From Sarocladium kiliense (Eukaryota > Ascomycota > Sordariomycetes > Hypocreales > Sarocladiaceae), in assembly GCA_030734395.1 (NCBI GenBank), contig JAUZTG010000012.1, positions 930,001 to 994,000 on the forward strand: 64,000 nucleotides of DNA. Direction: 5' to 3'. Each line of letters starts with the position of its first letter. The first letter of the stretch is position 1. The translations under genes were made by a program, and so were the position numbers. Positions 11,195-23,500 of this stretch are shown piece by piece. The notes under the pieces are model-generated. The model worked only from the letters and a program-made list of their open reading frames with translations, had not been told where the DNA came from and made no database searches.

Positions 11195-12116
11195 CTAAGC
11201 ATCTTGGATCAGTCGCTGCATCAAGTACTCAACCTCGACCTCCTTCGTCAATGGGATAACAAAGTCCTTGTACATGGACACCACAGCGTCAACGTTGATC
11301 TTCGCATGACCTTCTGTACCCTCCGTCAAGGACGGGTCCTTGCCGTACGTAAGCGCCTTGAGCCTCAGCCTCTCCAACACCTGCTTCTCCACCGCCGGCT
11401 TGGTGATAGCATCCGCAATGCCCTCCCTATCCTCCGCCTGGATCAATTTCGTGAATTTCTCCTCCTCAGAACGGAACTTCGACTCGGCCACAAACTTTCC
11501 AAAATGTATCCTCCGCGACAACGCCTGCAGACACGCAATATCACACGTCGCGGTCGACCCATAGTTCTCCTGGCTCTCTCCCCGATCTCCGTGTCCAAAG
11601 TCCGGGCACACAGCAGGGAGGAACTTGTCCACGTAGAAGCGCTTAATCTTCTCGTTGACGTTGACGTCGTTTTTGTGGAGGATCTTAGGGTAGTTGAGGG
11701 GTTTGAGGATGGGCTTTTGGAGAGCGTCGGGGAAGTAGGGGAATTCGTCGGGCGACTCGAAGCGGCGGATGAGGGATTGGAGGCGCTCTTGCTCGCGGAA
11801 GTACCAGTCGAAGAAGCTGAGGTCTGTGTCCGGGAGAGAGACAGCGCCGGGAATGTAGATGGTCTAGGTTGAGGAACATTAGAATGGGGCCGGGGAAGGG
11901 AGTCATGGGTGTAGTTTACCTTGTTGAGGGCGAACTGAACGCGCTCAATAAGGTGGAAGGTAATAGTGTCCTCGAGTCGACTGCCACACAACGTTAGCAT
12001 CTGCGAAAAGCGATATTGATCCGAGCAATGGCAGGAGTCACATACATGAGCTGGAAGCGGATGCGGGACAGATCTAAGGCCCTCGCAGCGTCAGCCATAT
12101 CGACAGCGGCATCCAT
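11195..12116 (-). CDS. aro7: Chorismate mutase (AroQ eukaryotic type)
   Basis: This three-exon gene (12116-12046, 11980-11920, 11863-11195) encodes 266 residues, the normal length of fungal Aro7. It converts chorismate to prephenate, the branch point to Phe and Tyr. Diagnostic sequence includes LSRIRFQLIRLEDTITFHLIERVQF at the N-terminus, SFFDWYF, RRFESPDEFPYFPD, STATCDIACLQALSRRIHFGKFVAE and the C-terminal ITKEVEVEYLMQRL. The all-helical allosteric fold seen in yeast (activated by Trp, inhibited by Tyr) is expected from the family. The first splice junction falls inside an Ile codon (AT|T). The gene converges with VPS17, leaving 219 bp between stops. Confidence 0.95.
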
Positions 12117-12637
12117 GCTGAGCAGGACCAAGACTCGTAGAAAATCGTGTCAATCGGATGTGTGTGTAAATATCGCAAGCTTTTGAGCTTACGTCGAGGT
12201 CAGATTCCCAAGATGTGGCGGAGAGTGAGACGTCGGCCGAGCACCGAGTGGGAAAGGAAAGTGAAGGATAACTCCGGTGCCGGATCGCGGAAGCTTGTCG
12301 GTTGAGGGCTGATGGTGGGGTGGCCGCGGGTGGGGGAGGCCGTTCATCTGCGTCGGATTAGCTTCAGGAGAGGAATGCGTATTGAGCATAAGGCTCGTAC
12401 GAATATATGATTGGACAAATCGGTACTATAGTTGAGTGATCTGTGGTTGACGTCTGGTTATTATTGTCATCATTATAGCACAAGCTCATATGGAGCCAAC
12501 ATCCGGCACACCACAATCTCGGGCAAGACGTAGACTATGAGGAATAGAATAGCAGGTGTCAAAGCATGGAAAATAGCAGATGGGATACTAGGCAGAGGAC
12601 GGGTATAGGGCGGGGTTCATTTCTAATGCTTCTTCGT
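12117..12637. other. Intergenic, 521 bp
   Basis: This holds the ARO7 promoter and the 3' flank of the MFS gene on the same strand. I found no TGACTCA (Gcn4/CpcA) site here by eye. There is no additional gene. Confidence 0.5.
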
Positions 12638-14413
12638 CTAAAACTCAACAGGATATCGCTCCCGCATCCACTTCCCGTACTTGTATATCAACGTTGGGAT
12701 GGGAATCAGGGCAATCGCAATAAACCCCAGCAAAGATGATCCCCATCCCACTCCCATCAACTCATACATCTTCGGGCCTGCGAGTGGCAGGAATGCGGCG
12801 ACTGTACTGCGTAGCACCGAAAACGCAGCGAGCGCACTGGCGGCGTATTGGGGGAACGCATCAACGAGATACGCCTGGATGGGCATCCACACACCCACAA
12901 TGGCGAAGCCAAATGGCACTATGCCAATCACTGCGACAGACCAGTGAACCGCCTTGTACGCGGCCCAACCATACCAGAAGAATGTGATAGGAAGCATGGG
13001 TGCGAACCACATGACGTTCGGAAGTCGGAACTCAGGCTCATACACACCACCATTCGCCTCTGTCATCCGAACCACTGTCTTATCAGACATTAGAGAGAAT
13101 GAAGTCAGCCCCATGGCGTAACCGACCAGCATCGCCAAATACACCAGCCCCGTCGTGCCAATCGACCAGCCGTAGCTTTCTTGGAACACGAAAGGGATCG
13201 TATTGAACAAAAGGTATAGGCAACCGTAGGCAAAGGCTATGTATAAAGAAACGCTGAAGACGATAGCCGACGTGCAGAGCATCTTCATAGGTCGGATCAG
13301 GCCGTTGAGAAGGACCTGACGTCGAGTGAGCACCGGAGCCTCGGGATCCACGTAGCAGCTCCGCAGCTCTGGTCGGTTGAGCTCTTTCCTGAGCCGCTGT
13401 GTCTTGCGCTTGATGAGAACATGGTGGCTTGTCTCGCGGTTGAGAAAGATCATGAGTCCAACGACGATGGTTGCCGGAATAAAGGTCAGCCACATGGTCC
13501 AACGCCAACCAATACTTTCCGAAACGTAGCCTCCAATGACGGGGGCAACCGTCGGGCCAAGCATTGGGCCCAGCATCCACAGAGTAATTGCAGCACCGCG
13601 TTGGCTAATGGGGAACATATCCGCGATGATTGCACCGCCAATGGTCTGACACGCACTACCTCCGACTCCGCACATGAACCGGAAGAAGATCAAGCTGCCG
13701 ATATCTGGTGCAAGAGCACATCCGATGTGCCACGCGCAGAACCAAACGGAGGCCATTGTGAGGATGCCATTTCGCCCATAAATTTCCGACAACGGGGACA
13801 GAAATAAGGGGCCAACGGCATATCCTAGCAGGAAGATGCTGACAGGCATGGAAGCTAGCGTAAGATTTGTGATCTCATAGTCCTCTGCAACGAAGATAAT
13901 GGCCGGTGCAAGGATCGATGAGGCGAAGGGAGTCATCAAGGTAATAGTGGCGAGGAGAAGGACGGCAGACCACTTGCGGAATGGAGTGAAGTTGAGGGGC
14001 ATCTCAGGGTCATCTTGGTGATCCCAGCCGACCACTCCATTATCAAGGTCCATCAGGGGCAGGATCGGCACCGCAGCAAGTGCGTTCTTGGGTTTGGAAC
14101 GTATTCGCGAGAGGCGAGAGATGACGCTACGATGTGTGCGCCTCGTCTGCACACTGGTGTGCGTTCCCACTCGAGCAATTTCGTCCTAGCAGAGTTAGCT
14201 TCAGTGAACATTCCGTTCCAGGTCATAATTGAAGGCACTTAAGCTTACGTCTTGCGCCTCGACATCGAACTCCTCTGCCTCAGGTCGGGCTCGGTTCTCT
14301 TGCCCACGGCTCACTGTTGGCTCGAGCTCGCGCTTTTCGTCCATGATCCCTGACTCGGTGGTCCCATCACTACGAGAGACATCCATGGAGTCTCTGTCCT
14401 CGCGCGGCGCCAT
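12638..14413 (-). CDS. MFS transporter, drug:H+ antiporter DHA1 type
   Basis: This two-exon gene (14413-14249 and 14185-12638) encodes 570 residues. A roughly 110-residue hydrophilic N-terminus precedes 12 predicted transmembrane helices. The first is near WSAVLLLATITLMTPFASS. The MFS signature appears as GPLFLSPLSEIYGRNGI after TM2, and the TM5 motif-C-like region is LGPMLGPTVAPVIGGYV. The central cytoplasmic loop carries TSHHVLIKRKTQRLRKEL. These features fit the DHA1 family of plasma-membrane exporters for polyamines, drugs or toxic metabolites. The actual substrate cannot be read from sequence, and no biosynthetic cluster adjoins it. It diverges from ALG7. Confidence 0.88.
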
Positions 14414-15590
14414 GCTACTGTAATCAAATTGTCACTCTGGTGTTGAAAGCTGAATAGCAAATGATTTCTGGTGGTGGGACAAGCTAGGCAAACCATCGGG
14501 AAACGAAGACCAATGCTATGTATACCGAGAGCCGACCAAGAAATGAGAGGCACAACGATCAATACACCTCAAGACCCGGTTGCTCTGGTTCTTTTTCTTC
14601 AAAGTTCAAGGCGCAGAAATATTAGCAAGTCGTAGTGGTGGTTGTCGTGCGGTAGGGAGGACCGAGCTGCCTTTTGAAGCAGTGCCAGCAACTTTCTCCT
14701 TGCTGACCCAACCCAGACCAAGACAGGGATGGCACTTGGACCCCGAGGTATTGTAGAAAGATGAGGAAAGAAACCCCGGTTCTTTTCTGACAAGGAGGGA
14801 CGGCATTGGACCCTGTTCGTATTGCTTCGCATCCCCTCAGGTGGGACCAGTCCAACCTTGGGGCCGAGCACCGGAGCCGAATTGGCTTGCATCGCGCCAA
14901 GATCCGCCCAAAGTCATCGAGTTTGGGACTGGAGAGATACGGTGGCTGCATTGCAGGTTGCTGAGCTGCACGGCAATAATGATTCGAGAAGGTCTAAACT
15001 CCGGCGAAAGCGGGCAGGGGTGGAAGTACAGACCCGATCCTAGACGAGGCAAGGCGCCGTGATCGACACCACCGCGCCCTGTACGGTGACCGCCATGGCA
15101 CGCCTTGCGCTTGACAATGACATTGGGTGGGTATGTCTTGATAGGAGGACGGACCCGGGAAGGGTTGGACGCAGCCCGAACTGACAACAGGGCTCCGGCA
15201 GATGACGACGCGGGGTGCTTGGGGCATCTTGGGAGAAGCTCTGGCTGGAGTGAGGCTCAAGCGCGACTGTGGCTGACCTGAGGCTTGAAGCTCCCCTCGA
15301 CGCCACACCACATGTCAACGACCACGTTTCGATATCGATAATTCCCAAGTCGCGACTCTTTTCTCCTCAACGCGCTCAACCTCCATCCATCAGCTCCCTC
15401 ACGACGGAGTTGCCGGTATCGTCCTTTCATATGCGTCAATTCACCCGCTTGTTATCAAATTTCGAACCCATCTCAACAGCCATGCGCACCACGAGCTTGA
15501 TCTCCTAAACCTCCCACCTTTCCACCCACCTCCCAACTACCAACCCGAACATAGCAGGTTGAGCGCAAGCGAGCGCAAACCACCGCCATC
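14414..15590. other. Divergent promoter region MFS / ALG7, 1.2 kb
   Basis: This is a long spacer between two outward-facing start codons. The last 250 bp before ALG7 is strongly pyrimidine-rich, as in many fungal leaders. The short open frames in it have no recognisable protein content. Confidence 0.55.
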
Positions 15591-17050
15591 ATGATGTCCG
15601 TCCCATCAAATACGTCTCTCACCCGCTCCGAAACCCTCTCCCTCCTCGCTCTCTCCTTCGCCTCTCTCGCCGTCCTCGCAAACACCTTCCAGGGCGATGG
15701 GGAACCTCTCATCGCATCCCTCTCCCTGTCCATTCTCGCCTTCTCCCTATGCTATGCCATGATCCGTTGGCTAGGACCGACCTTCATGCGCGCAGGTTTC
15801 GTCGGGCGTGATCTATGCAAGCCATACAAGAGCGAGATCCCGGAGTGCATGGGAGCTGTTTGCGCTGCGGTGTACCTCTTAACGGTCATCGTGTTCATCC
15901 CCTTTCCTTTCTACAAGGATATCGTTGCGGCCACGAGTGGAGGTGGAAATCGTGATGTGGTCGTGGAAATTGTGCATGTGAGCGAGGGTCGATTTCTTCA
16001 TCGCTTTCCTCACAGCAAGGTATGATCTGTTTGTATTTCTCGAGGTAGCAATCGCTAACAGATCGCCAGCTTGCCTCATACCTCGGCGCCATCATCTCCC
16101 TCCAAACTATCGCCCTGCTCGGCATCGGTGACGACCTCTTCGACATTCGCTGGCGTCATAAGTGGTGGATCCCCGGTCTCGCCTCCATCCCTCTCCTTGT
16201 TGTCTACTTCGTCGACTTTGACGTCACCTCTATCGTCATCCCTCTCCAGCTTCAGCCCTATCTCGGCGAGCTCTTTGATTTAGGCATCCTCTACTATGTC
16301 TACATGGCGTGCATTGCCATGTTCTGCCCCCAAAGCATCAACATGCTCGCGGGCATCAATGGCATCGAGGTCTCGCAATGCGTTGTCGTTGCCTTGTTGC
16401 TTGCCTTCAACGATTGCCTTTACCTGTTTACGCCCTATCCTCACCCTGCCACGGACTCTCACCTTTTCTCGCTGTACTTCCTTCTCCCCTGGATCGGCGT
16501 ATCCTGCGCCCTCCTTGCCTATAACTGGTTCCCGGCTCGCGTATTCGTCGGCGACACTTATTGTTACTTCTCTGGCATGGTTTTCGCTGTTGTGGGAATT
16601 CTCGGCCACTTCTCGAAGACCCTGGGCCTCCTACTCATCCCGCAAATCTTTAACTTTCTCTATTCCTGCCCTCAAGTCTTCCACTTGGTGCCTTGCCCCC
16701 GCCATCGCCTCCCGAAACTCAACGCCCGAACGGGGCTTCTCGAACCCTCCGTAACACCTTGGACCCCAGATACCCAGCCGCATCCTCTGATCGCACAGGC
16801 GCTACATCTGCTTCATCGCATTCGTCTTCTGAAGGTCACCATCGACAAAGACGGCAACCTCACGGAGACGAGTAACTTCACCATACTGAACCTTTGGCTG
16901 GTCTGGCGCGGCCCCTTAAGAGAGGACCGCCTTGCTTGGGAGATCACAATCCTGCAAGCAGCAATTGGTCTTCTCGGCTTGTTCGCGCGTCACAGGCTGG
17001 CCCTGCTGGTCTTTAAGGAGGACAACTGGGGTAGCACTGCACAGCACTAA
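15591..17050 (+). CDS. alg7: UDP-GlcNAc:dolichyl-phosphate GlcNAc-1-phosphotransferase Alg7
   Basis: This two-exon gene (15591-16019 and 16070-17050) encodes 469 residues. It makes dolichyl-PP-GlcNAc, the first step of N-glycan precursor assembly in the ER membrane, and is the target of tunicamycin. The protein is polytopic with about 10 hydrophobic helices. It shows the family motifs GRDLCKPYKSEIPECMG, the aspartate pair at residues 164-165 in LGIGDDLFDIRW, NMLAGINGIEVSQ, and the RVFVGDTYCYFSGM loop. The late segment GNLTETSNFTILNL is also typical of Alg7. Two ATGs are adjacent at 15591 and 15594; the first is used here. The intron is 50 bp, phase 0. Confidence 0.95.
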
Positions 17051-17731
17051 ACGGCAGTGGTAGGGCGAAGCGAGATGACCGGGGCAAGATACCCTCTTCT
17101 GCGCGAGCCTCGGTGTCGTCTCTATGGGCTCCGGGGCAGCATACTCGGCACGCATGGTCAGTAAGTGGCAAGGCGGCGTGAGCGCAGCGTGTAAATAAGA
17201 TCCTTATATGAAGAAAAAAAAAAGCATTTCCTCGTGAAGCCCCCTTCCCTTTGGTAGTATTCCGGACTGATGCCACATCACATCAAGGAAGATGAGATAA
17301 CTTTAAGAGAAGAGTAGAAGGTTTCTCTCATTCATAGCAGGCCAACACCTATAATGTCGTTGACTTCCTACAAGCACCAAACAGGTTTGCTCACGTCCAC
17401 TCCTTTTACTCCCGCAAAAGTATTCCTCAAAAACACCCCCCTGGAAGGAGTCCCGGCGTCCTCCAGATCATTGGATATGTCCATAAGCACAACGAAACAA
17501 AACGCCGCTGGACGAGAAGACCAAGTCATCCGAATGTAACAAATCTCCCTTCGATATGTGAAGATAATTCGGATCAAACTCCAAGTTCTCTTGCCGCTCT
17601 TCGAACCGTTCCAGGCAGGTCGCCTCCAGATGCACAAGCCCGTGTGCAGACGAGGCACCCAAAAATAAACAAAAATAAACCACTATCAAGTTTCGATTTC
17701 AAGCACAGGTAAACGTACACATTCGCCGTCA
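17051..17731. other. Intergenic between convergent ALG7 and SET3, 681 bp
   Basis: This region lies between two stop codons and should hold both 3' UTRs. It includes an A-run near 17214-17224. No gene is supported. Confidence 0.55.
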
Positions 17732-20506
17732 TTATGAGATGCCGTTAGTCGTCACGGGTGTTGCCACCATGTTCTCTTCGGTTTTCGGTGCCACAGTCGT
17801 ATCGAGCGTAATATCGACTTTGGACTCGTCAGGTGTCGCTAAGCTCGGCTTCAGCAACGCTGAGCCGCCAGCAACCTTGCCAGCTGCCTTATTCATCCGG
17901 CTCTTCGTGTAATCGCTGAGGCTCAACTTCTTTTTGACTGGGCTGGGGTGTGCCGAGTTCCCATTCACGCCTGTGGCAGAAAATGGACTGACCCCTCCAT
18001 TAGAAAACGGCGATTGCGCCAACGAGCCCGAAGCTGATAAAGGTGTGGTCATAGACGGAGGAGCTGTGAAGCCAGTGTTATCGAAGGCGGGTACAGGTGG
18101 CATTTGGACGCGAAGATCAGGGGTCTTGTTCATAGGGGCTTCTGCATCAACCGCTGCAGTTGTCGGTAATGGGTCTGGTACAGCTTCAGACATGGCCGTG
18201 TCAATCACCTGAGGAGCTTTCGGCGACTCAGATAACTCGCCAGTTGCGCTGACGGTCGGCTTTTGTTCAGTGGGCGAATCGATTTCCATGGCTGTCGAAA
18301 CTGGCGTGGGCATCGCGCGCACTTCCGTTAGCCGTCGCTCCTCATCTACTTGTGCTCGATGTTTACTGCTGAGAAGACGCTGAGACAGCGATATCACCCT
18401 TTTCTTCGGGCGTGGTGCTGGAGGTGGTCCGCTGAACCATTCGCCCTCAACAGACTCGGTCTGTGTTGATGCATCGCAATATCGAGAACCGGAAGCCTTT
18501 TGCGTCCGCTTTGTCCGGCTTGGGGCAGATTCGTTTCGAGGCAAGGAGGTTTTGTAAGCATTAGCAGCATTAGGAGAATGAATGCTAGGTGATCCGGATG
18601 CTCTCCTAGAGGTACCTGCGTCGACATATCCTCCGGTAGGGGCAACCGAGCCATTTCGTGACTTGGGTTTTGAGGAAGTAGATGTTGTAGTGCCATCTGA
18701 CACTCGCTTCTTCTTTCGTGGCGGCTGTTGCTGCTCCATGCGTCGGAACGAATCCTCCACCATAGCAACTTTGCGCTTCTCTCGATCAGTGAGCTCTGTA
18801 AGAATACTCGGCTTGTCGAGGGAGCCTTGACGAGCAGGAGTGCGGTCTCGGCTTGGCGGCTTGCTGCGTGATGACTCTGACTGAGAGGCTGCATCGTCGC
18901 CGCCGTCCTCTGGCTGGCCCTCACTGGCGGCCCGACTATTTGTCGCATGCCCTGTGCTGGTTGGCGAGATCGTATGACCTCTGGACTTACGTCCCTTCTT
19001 CGACTTGGCCACTGTTTGCGCCCGTTCGGTCTTTTCTTTGAGGTAGAGCCACTGCCTGTGGAATCGTGCGAAGGCGCAGTTGTTATCCAGGCCGCACGCA
19101 CAGCCTCCGTACTCGGACAAGATACGGTCAATCCAATTGGATATGGCGTTGTACTCGTCAAGATGCATGTCAGCCTCGGTCTGGGGCGATGGCACGTCCT
19201 CATCGCTCAAGCCCAGAAGCTGCAGCCAGCGCGAACAGACGCTCTTGTCCAATCGAAAGTCCCATGGCAAGGTGATCTGTTCGTTCGCTGATATGTATCG
19301 GTCGCTGACGAGCCAGAAATGGTAGTCGGACCCTGAGAGGTAAGTATCAAGCTGTGCATTCGGCTTGCAACTTCGTCGCACATAGCGAGCAAGTGATCCC
19401 TCTTTGCGGGTGTCGATGTACAGAGGAAGGCTGGGGTGGAAGAAGACAAATGGCAGCGGTGAAGACAGATCGGCCCAGAGATTTTCGCTCTCTGCGCAAT
19501 AGGCGGCTTGAAACCCAACAACGCCATTGAGCTCGATGAGAGGTACATCCTTCTCAATAGGTGTTGTCGACCTGATGAAACGCCATCGTACAGTCATCTC
19601 ATCTGATGCATCACCAGTAGGTAGAACTTGGCGTGTCGCATCCTCGATCTCCAACTTGGGCTTGCTTTCTTCAATATTAGGGGGTATCGTCTGGAAGACC
19701 TCGTCGGCAGATCGACCAACTTCCTGTTTCATCGTTTCTGGATCGCGAAGCCAACGGGAAAGTGCGGTGGGAATGGCCAAGGATGAGAAGGCATTATTTT
19801 GGGTCTCAGTAACAGATTGCTCATCATAGAGCGATCGGAAACCCGGGGTGTAAGTGTGAATGTAGAAGTTGTCAGGAAGGTCGGGCGGTGTTGTGGCAGG
19901 ACTCGGGGGGTGGGCCGAGCTGGCTTTGGGATGGGAGTATGATGGACTGCGTTTCGAGGGTTGAGAGCTGACGGAATGGGATGATTTATGTGATGACTTG
20001 GGTTTCTTAGTCGTTTGTTCGGTTGGACTGCCGTGTTTGCCGTTCTCGAGGACGCCATTCGGGCCGTCAGTCCCGTTGGTGAGCTCGACAGGTTTTGGCT
20101 TCCTCTTGTGGCTTTTGGAAGGCGGTCGTTTGGTCTTCTTCTCTTGAGAGTCGCCTAAAGCCGCATGAGTGAGTCGGAAGGTTCTGTCAATGGCCTTCTT
20201 CCTATCAAGGGGTCGCGGGTTGCAATCGGCACAGGCATGTGCGAAGTCCTCGCGGATGGCCTCTTCCCTGTTGTCAGGATAGAAGCATTCGATATGTTGC
20301 CACGTGTCGCACGCTTCGCAGTATATCGTGTTTCCATCATCGTCAGAGAAAGTGCAGATACACTTGATCGTGTACGGCTCTTCTTCAACCACCTCGGCCT
20401 TTGCGGGCGACTCGTCCTTGATGGGCGGCCCTGGAGCAACGCTGGGAGGCTTCTGACTAGGAGTCGCAGCGAGCGTCGACGACAGCGGCGCCGCCTTGTC
20501 TGTCAT
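17732..20506 (-). CDS. set3: Set3-type PHD finger and SET domain protein
   Basis: This single-exon gene encodes 924 residues from the ATG at 20506; the frame stays open upstream but has no ATG there. Residues 49-95 form a PHD finger (CICTFSDDDGNTIYCEACDTWQHIECFYP...CADC), which in this family reads H3K4 methylation. Residues 325-415 are a SET domain with RYVRRSCKPNAQLDTY in place of the canonical NHSCxPN, so catalysis is doubtful, as in yeast Set3. The C-terminal 450 residues are Ser/Pro/Lys-rich with nuclear-localisation-like clusters. Set3 scaffolds the Hos2-Sif2 histone deacetylase complex. A GT-AG pair inside the frame (GTAAGT at the KSRG codons) could be a 39-nt intron, but I treat it as coding. 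Confidence 0.88.
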   Translation of the reverse strand: MTDKAAPLSSTLAATPSQKPPSVAPGPPIKDESPAKAEVVEEEPYTIKCICTFSDDDGNTIYCEACDTWQHIECFYPDNREEAIREDFAHACADCNPRPLDRKKAIDRTFRLTHAALGDSQEKKTKRPPSKSHKRKPKPVELTNGTDGPNGVLENGKHGSPTEQTTKKPKSSHKSSHSVSSQPSKRSPSYSHPKASSAHPPSPATTPPDLPDNFYIHTYTPGFRSLYDEQSVTETQNNAFSSLAIPTALSRWLRDPETMKQEVGRSADEVFQTIPPNIEESKPKLEIEDATRQVLPTGDASDEMTVRWRFIRSTTPIEKDVPLIELNGVVGFQAAYCAESENLWADLSSPLPFVFFHPSLPLYIDTRKEGSLARYVRRSCKPNAQLDTYLSGSDYHFWLVSDRYISANEQITLPWDFRLDKSVCSRWLQLLGLSDEDVPSPQTEADMHLDEYNAISNWIDRILSEYGGCACGLDNNCAFARFHRQWLYLKEKTERAQTVAKSKKGRKSRGHTISPTSTGHATNSRAASEGQPEDGGDDAASQSESSRSKPPSRDRTPARQGSLDKPSILTELTDREKRKVAMVEDSFRRMEQQQPPRKKKRVSDGTTTSTSSKPKSRNGSVAPTGGYVDAGTSRRASGSPSIHSPNAANAYKTSLPRNESAPSRTKRTQKASGSRYCDASTQTESVEGEWFSGPPPAPRPKKRVISLSQRLLSSKHRAQVDEERRLTEVRAMPTPVSTAMEIDSPTEQKPTVSATGELSESPKAPQVIDTAMSEAVPDPLPTTAAVDAEAPMNKTPDLRVQMPPVPAFDNTGFTAPPSMTTPLSASGSLAQSPFSNGGVSPFSATGVNGNSAHPSPVKKKLSLSDYTKSRMNKAAGKVAGGSALLKPSLATPDESKVDITLDTTVAPKTEENMVATPVTTNGIS

Positions 20507-23500
20507 AATCCGTGTGTCTCTCGCAGGATCAAGGGCCCTGGAGGGACAGAGAGAAGAGGATGTGTCGGAGCTAATTACTGTCGCGCCCGGGCGGGCATGG
20601 CGACGCTTTGTAGGACGCGCGCCAGTGGGAGCGAAACTTGACGACACAAACAGCAGACGTCGGGGAAAGCGTCATACGTTCAGATCTCGAGTCTCATGAG
20701 GTGAGGTATGTCTCTCTGTCTGTTCTGCAATCCGAGGGCGTCTGGTGTCGAGTCACCGAAGGCCGCTGTATGGGTAGATCGATGGCGCGGCTACAGAATC
20801 GAAAAAAGAGTCGACGACACAGTAGCGGCAGACCGAAGAAGTATGTAATTCGAGTGACGCGCGGTCAAAGTTCGTGTTGCGGATGGAGAGCGTCGAAAAC
20901 CGCTTTCGCAAAACTCGTCTTGGTTGGCCACAACAGACCCAAGGGACTTTCGAGATCGAGGAGTCGAACGCGCGGAGATCGAAGGAGGACAGTAGTGAGA
21001 CAAAGGGAATGGGACAGAAAGAAGGATGATCAAGGCAAAACTTTACGATGACTCAAGGAAGAGTGCGCGGGAGTCGTGAGCCTTGGTAAGAATAGTGACG
21101 AAGAGAAGAGCGAGAGAGCGAGGATCGTGGATGGGACGAGGGATGGGAGAGGAGGGTGCAGCAGAGGAGGATGGGCATTGGGGGGAGGAACAGCAGAATC
21201 AGCGCCGGGCCACTTTCCCAGTCGCGGTACAGCCAAAGTGCTGCTTTGGGGGTGGCAGCACTGGATGGAGCGATGCAGTAGAGCCGTGCAGGCAGCGCGC
21301 AAAGTGCTAACCTGACCTCCCACTGGAAACATCCACTGTTGTAGCAGCAGCGGTGGAGTGTGAGCGGACGCGCGACCACTGACAGTGCCTCGCAGGGCAG
21401 GTGCAGGGTGAGGCAGCGCTACCACCCTCTGCGGCCACCCACTGACGAGACAGCTAGAGGCTGGCGCCAGGCAGGGCCCCAAACTCGTTGGGTGGGTACG
21501 TACCGCACGTAACCTTGACACCTCGACTTTTTGGCGTGCTTTCCTTCACTGATGATGTCCCGCTCCTCTCATCTGGGCGCCCGCCCAGTCCGCCCACCAT
21601 GTCCACAGCGGCAGCATGTAAGCACTCGCTTGTCTAGCCATGAATTGTCTCTCACCCAGAGGAAAGGGAGGGAAGGAGAGACTCCCATTGCATGCCAACG
21701 CATAAACTGTTGCTTCTGATGCTGCTGACGTTATCGGCCTCTGGAACGACGCGCATCGCGCAGAAGAAGAGCAGCTCTGGGAGTGACTGAAGCGGAAAGC
21801 GAGAGGCAGCGAGAGAGGGGAATCAGCCTCGATTCGACACTAGTACGAAACTGGCATGGCGCGAATGGGAAAAGTCTTAGTGCCGACGCACTATGACACT
21901 TGCTGCCTCAGGCTGCCACGACTGTGGCCAGGCACTGCCCTGTGGTTGTCTCTCCTGTCTGAGAGCGACGAGTCTTGCTAGGCGGCTGCAGGTCAGGTCA
22001 GGTCAGCCGGGGGACGCTGTGAAATTGCGCTGAGAAATGAGGCCCTGACCAAGCCGCAACCGGCGTGCGAAGCATCTTCGTGACGGTCATGACAGCGGGG
22101 ACTGCATTCGGTACTTGGCTGATAGGGAAATGCAGCGTAGCGTCGGCTTCCAGGACCGATGATTATCGACGATCGCGTTTCGGCCACGGCTGTGTGTACT
22201 GGAAGGGTGAGGAGCATCCAAAAGCAAGGTTGAGTTGAGAGGCGGCGAGAGCAGAGGTTTGGGTGCCGGACGGGATGGGATGGGATGGGATGGGATGGGC
22301 TAGGGGCGAGTTTGTTTGGGTTGCCTAGGGGGTTGGCTTTGGCTCAGGGTTACTGGAAAACTGGCGGGCCCCAGCACCCAGCTGTCGCCTGGATGGTGTG
22401 CTTGCCACATCACTAACCTGGATGAACCAGCAACTTCTCGATGTTGGTGGCTACTACACAATCGTAACACATGGTTGCACCGCATTCGACAAGAATGGCC
22501 GGATTCTTGACAGAAACAACAGGTCTCAGTGACAGTAAGGGTCTTACCGATGCGCGCACATTCCGCCGCGGGGACCTTACTGTTTCATCACTACCATGGC
22601 GCCGTTCCTACCCCACGGTGAGTCCTCTCCCTCACAGCAACATCCAGCCACGGGCGCTTCATCAGAGTTTGGCACCATGACCACGACCGCGACGGTATTT
22701 GTAATGGTGGTGTGGAGCGATGTCGTGTGCCCGCGACCAGCCAATAGCGAGACCTACCCAGAGGCAACAAAACTGACTCACCCTCTGATCTTGTTCATCA
22801 TCAGCCACAGGCCCCTTGAAATCCAGGAAGCCAGCCAGCAACCCTCCCCGGTTTAGAGGGCCACCTTCTGCACCTTTCCCACAAGCCCGAGAAGGGCCAG
22901 TCGGGGCAAGACCAATCATCGCGGGAGCGCAAAGTGAGGCGGTCCACTTCGATGTGGCAGCTTATCTTCGAGATCCCGAACGCGTCATGTAATTTTTGGA
23001 GACTGCCACCCGAGGGACCTCACCAGGCTTTGGTCATGAAATCGAGAAGAGCTCACTTTGACGGGCACTCGAAACGTTCTCGGGCGGGGATTGCGCTTTC
23101 TCGGCGCTACGCTTCTGGCTCGAATAGCCTATGGCCCCTTCCATTTCCTACGCTCGTGAGTACCCTTCTTCGTAGCACGGCATCAAGCCGCAACCACAAT
23201 GAAAGAACAATGTGCAAATCAAAAATTACGCCCCCAATGGCCCCGAAGGACAATTGAGCGCGGGACGACGCCACGATGTGCAATGCAGGCCTCCCGCACT
23301 AGGGCTCCGTATTCGTGATCTCGGAGCACTGGAACAAGGTAAGTATGAAGAAGAGAAAGAAAGAAAAGAAAGTAAAACGGCAGTGTGTTGGGGGGGGGGG
23401 GTTATATGTGATTCCAGCATGTGGGGCCTTGGCTCGTGCACTACTGCTGCCTGAGGAGCGGCTGGCTGCCACCTATCGCGTTTCCGCAGGGACAGTTCTT

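Noticed and set aside
11204..11872. 222-codon plus-strand open frame
   Set aside because: It is the antisense shadow of chorismate mutase exon 3, whose protein is unmistakable.
12638..17050. Secondary-metabolite cluster around the MFS transporter
   Set aside because: Neighbours are chorismate mutase and ALG7, both housekeeping; no polyketide, peptide or terpene synthase is present.
20507..20647. N-terminal extension of Set3 (47 residues)
   Set aside because: The extension would begin at GTG; the first ATG in frame is at 20506.
20638..21051. 137-codon plus-strand open frame opposite the SET3 leader
   Set aside because: It is Arg/Ser-rich with no recognisable fold and no plausible promoter context.
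21030..21521. 163-codon minus-strand open frame upstream of SET3
   Set aside because: Low-complexity Leu/Ser/Pro/His composition without motifs; probably a chance frame in GC-rich DNA.
22272..22299. Interstitial telomere-like repeat
   Set aside because: The unit is GGGAT, not TTAGGG, and it is only 28 bases long.
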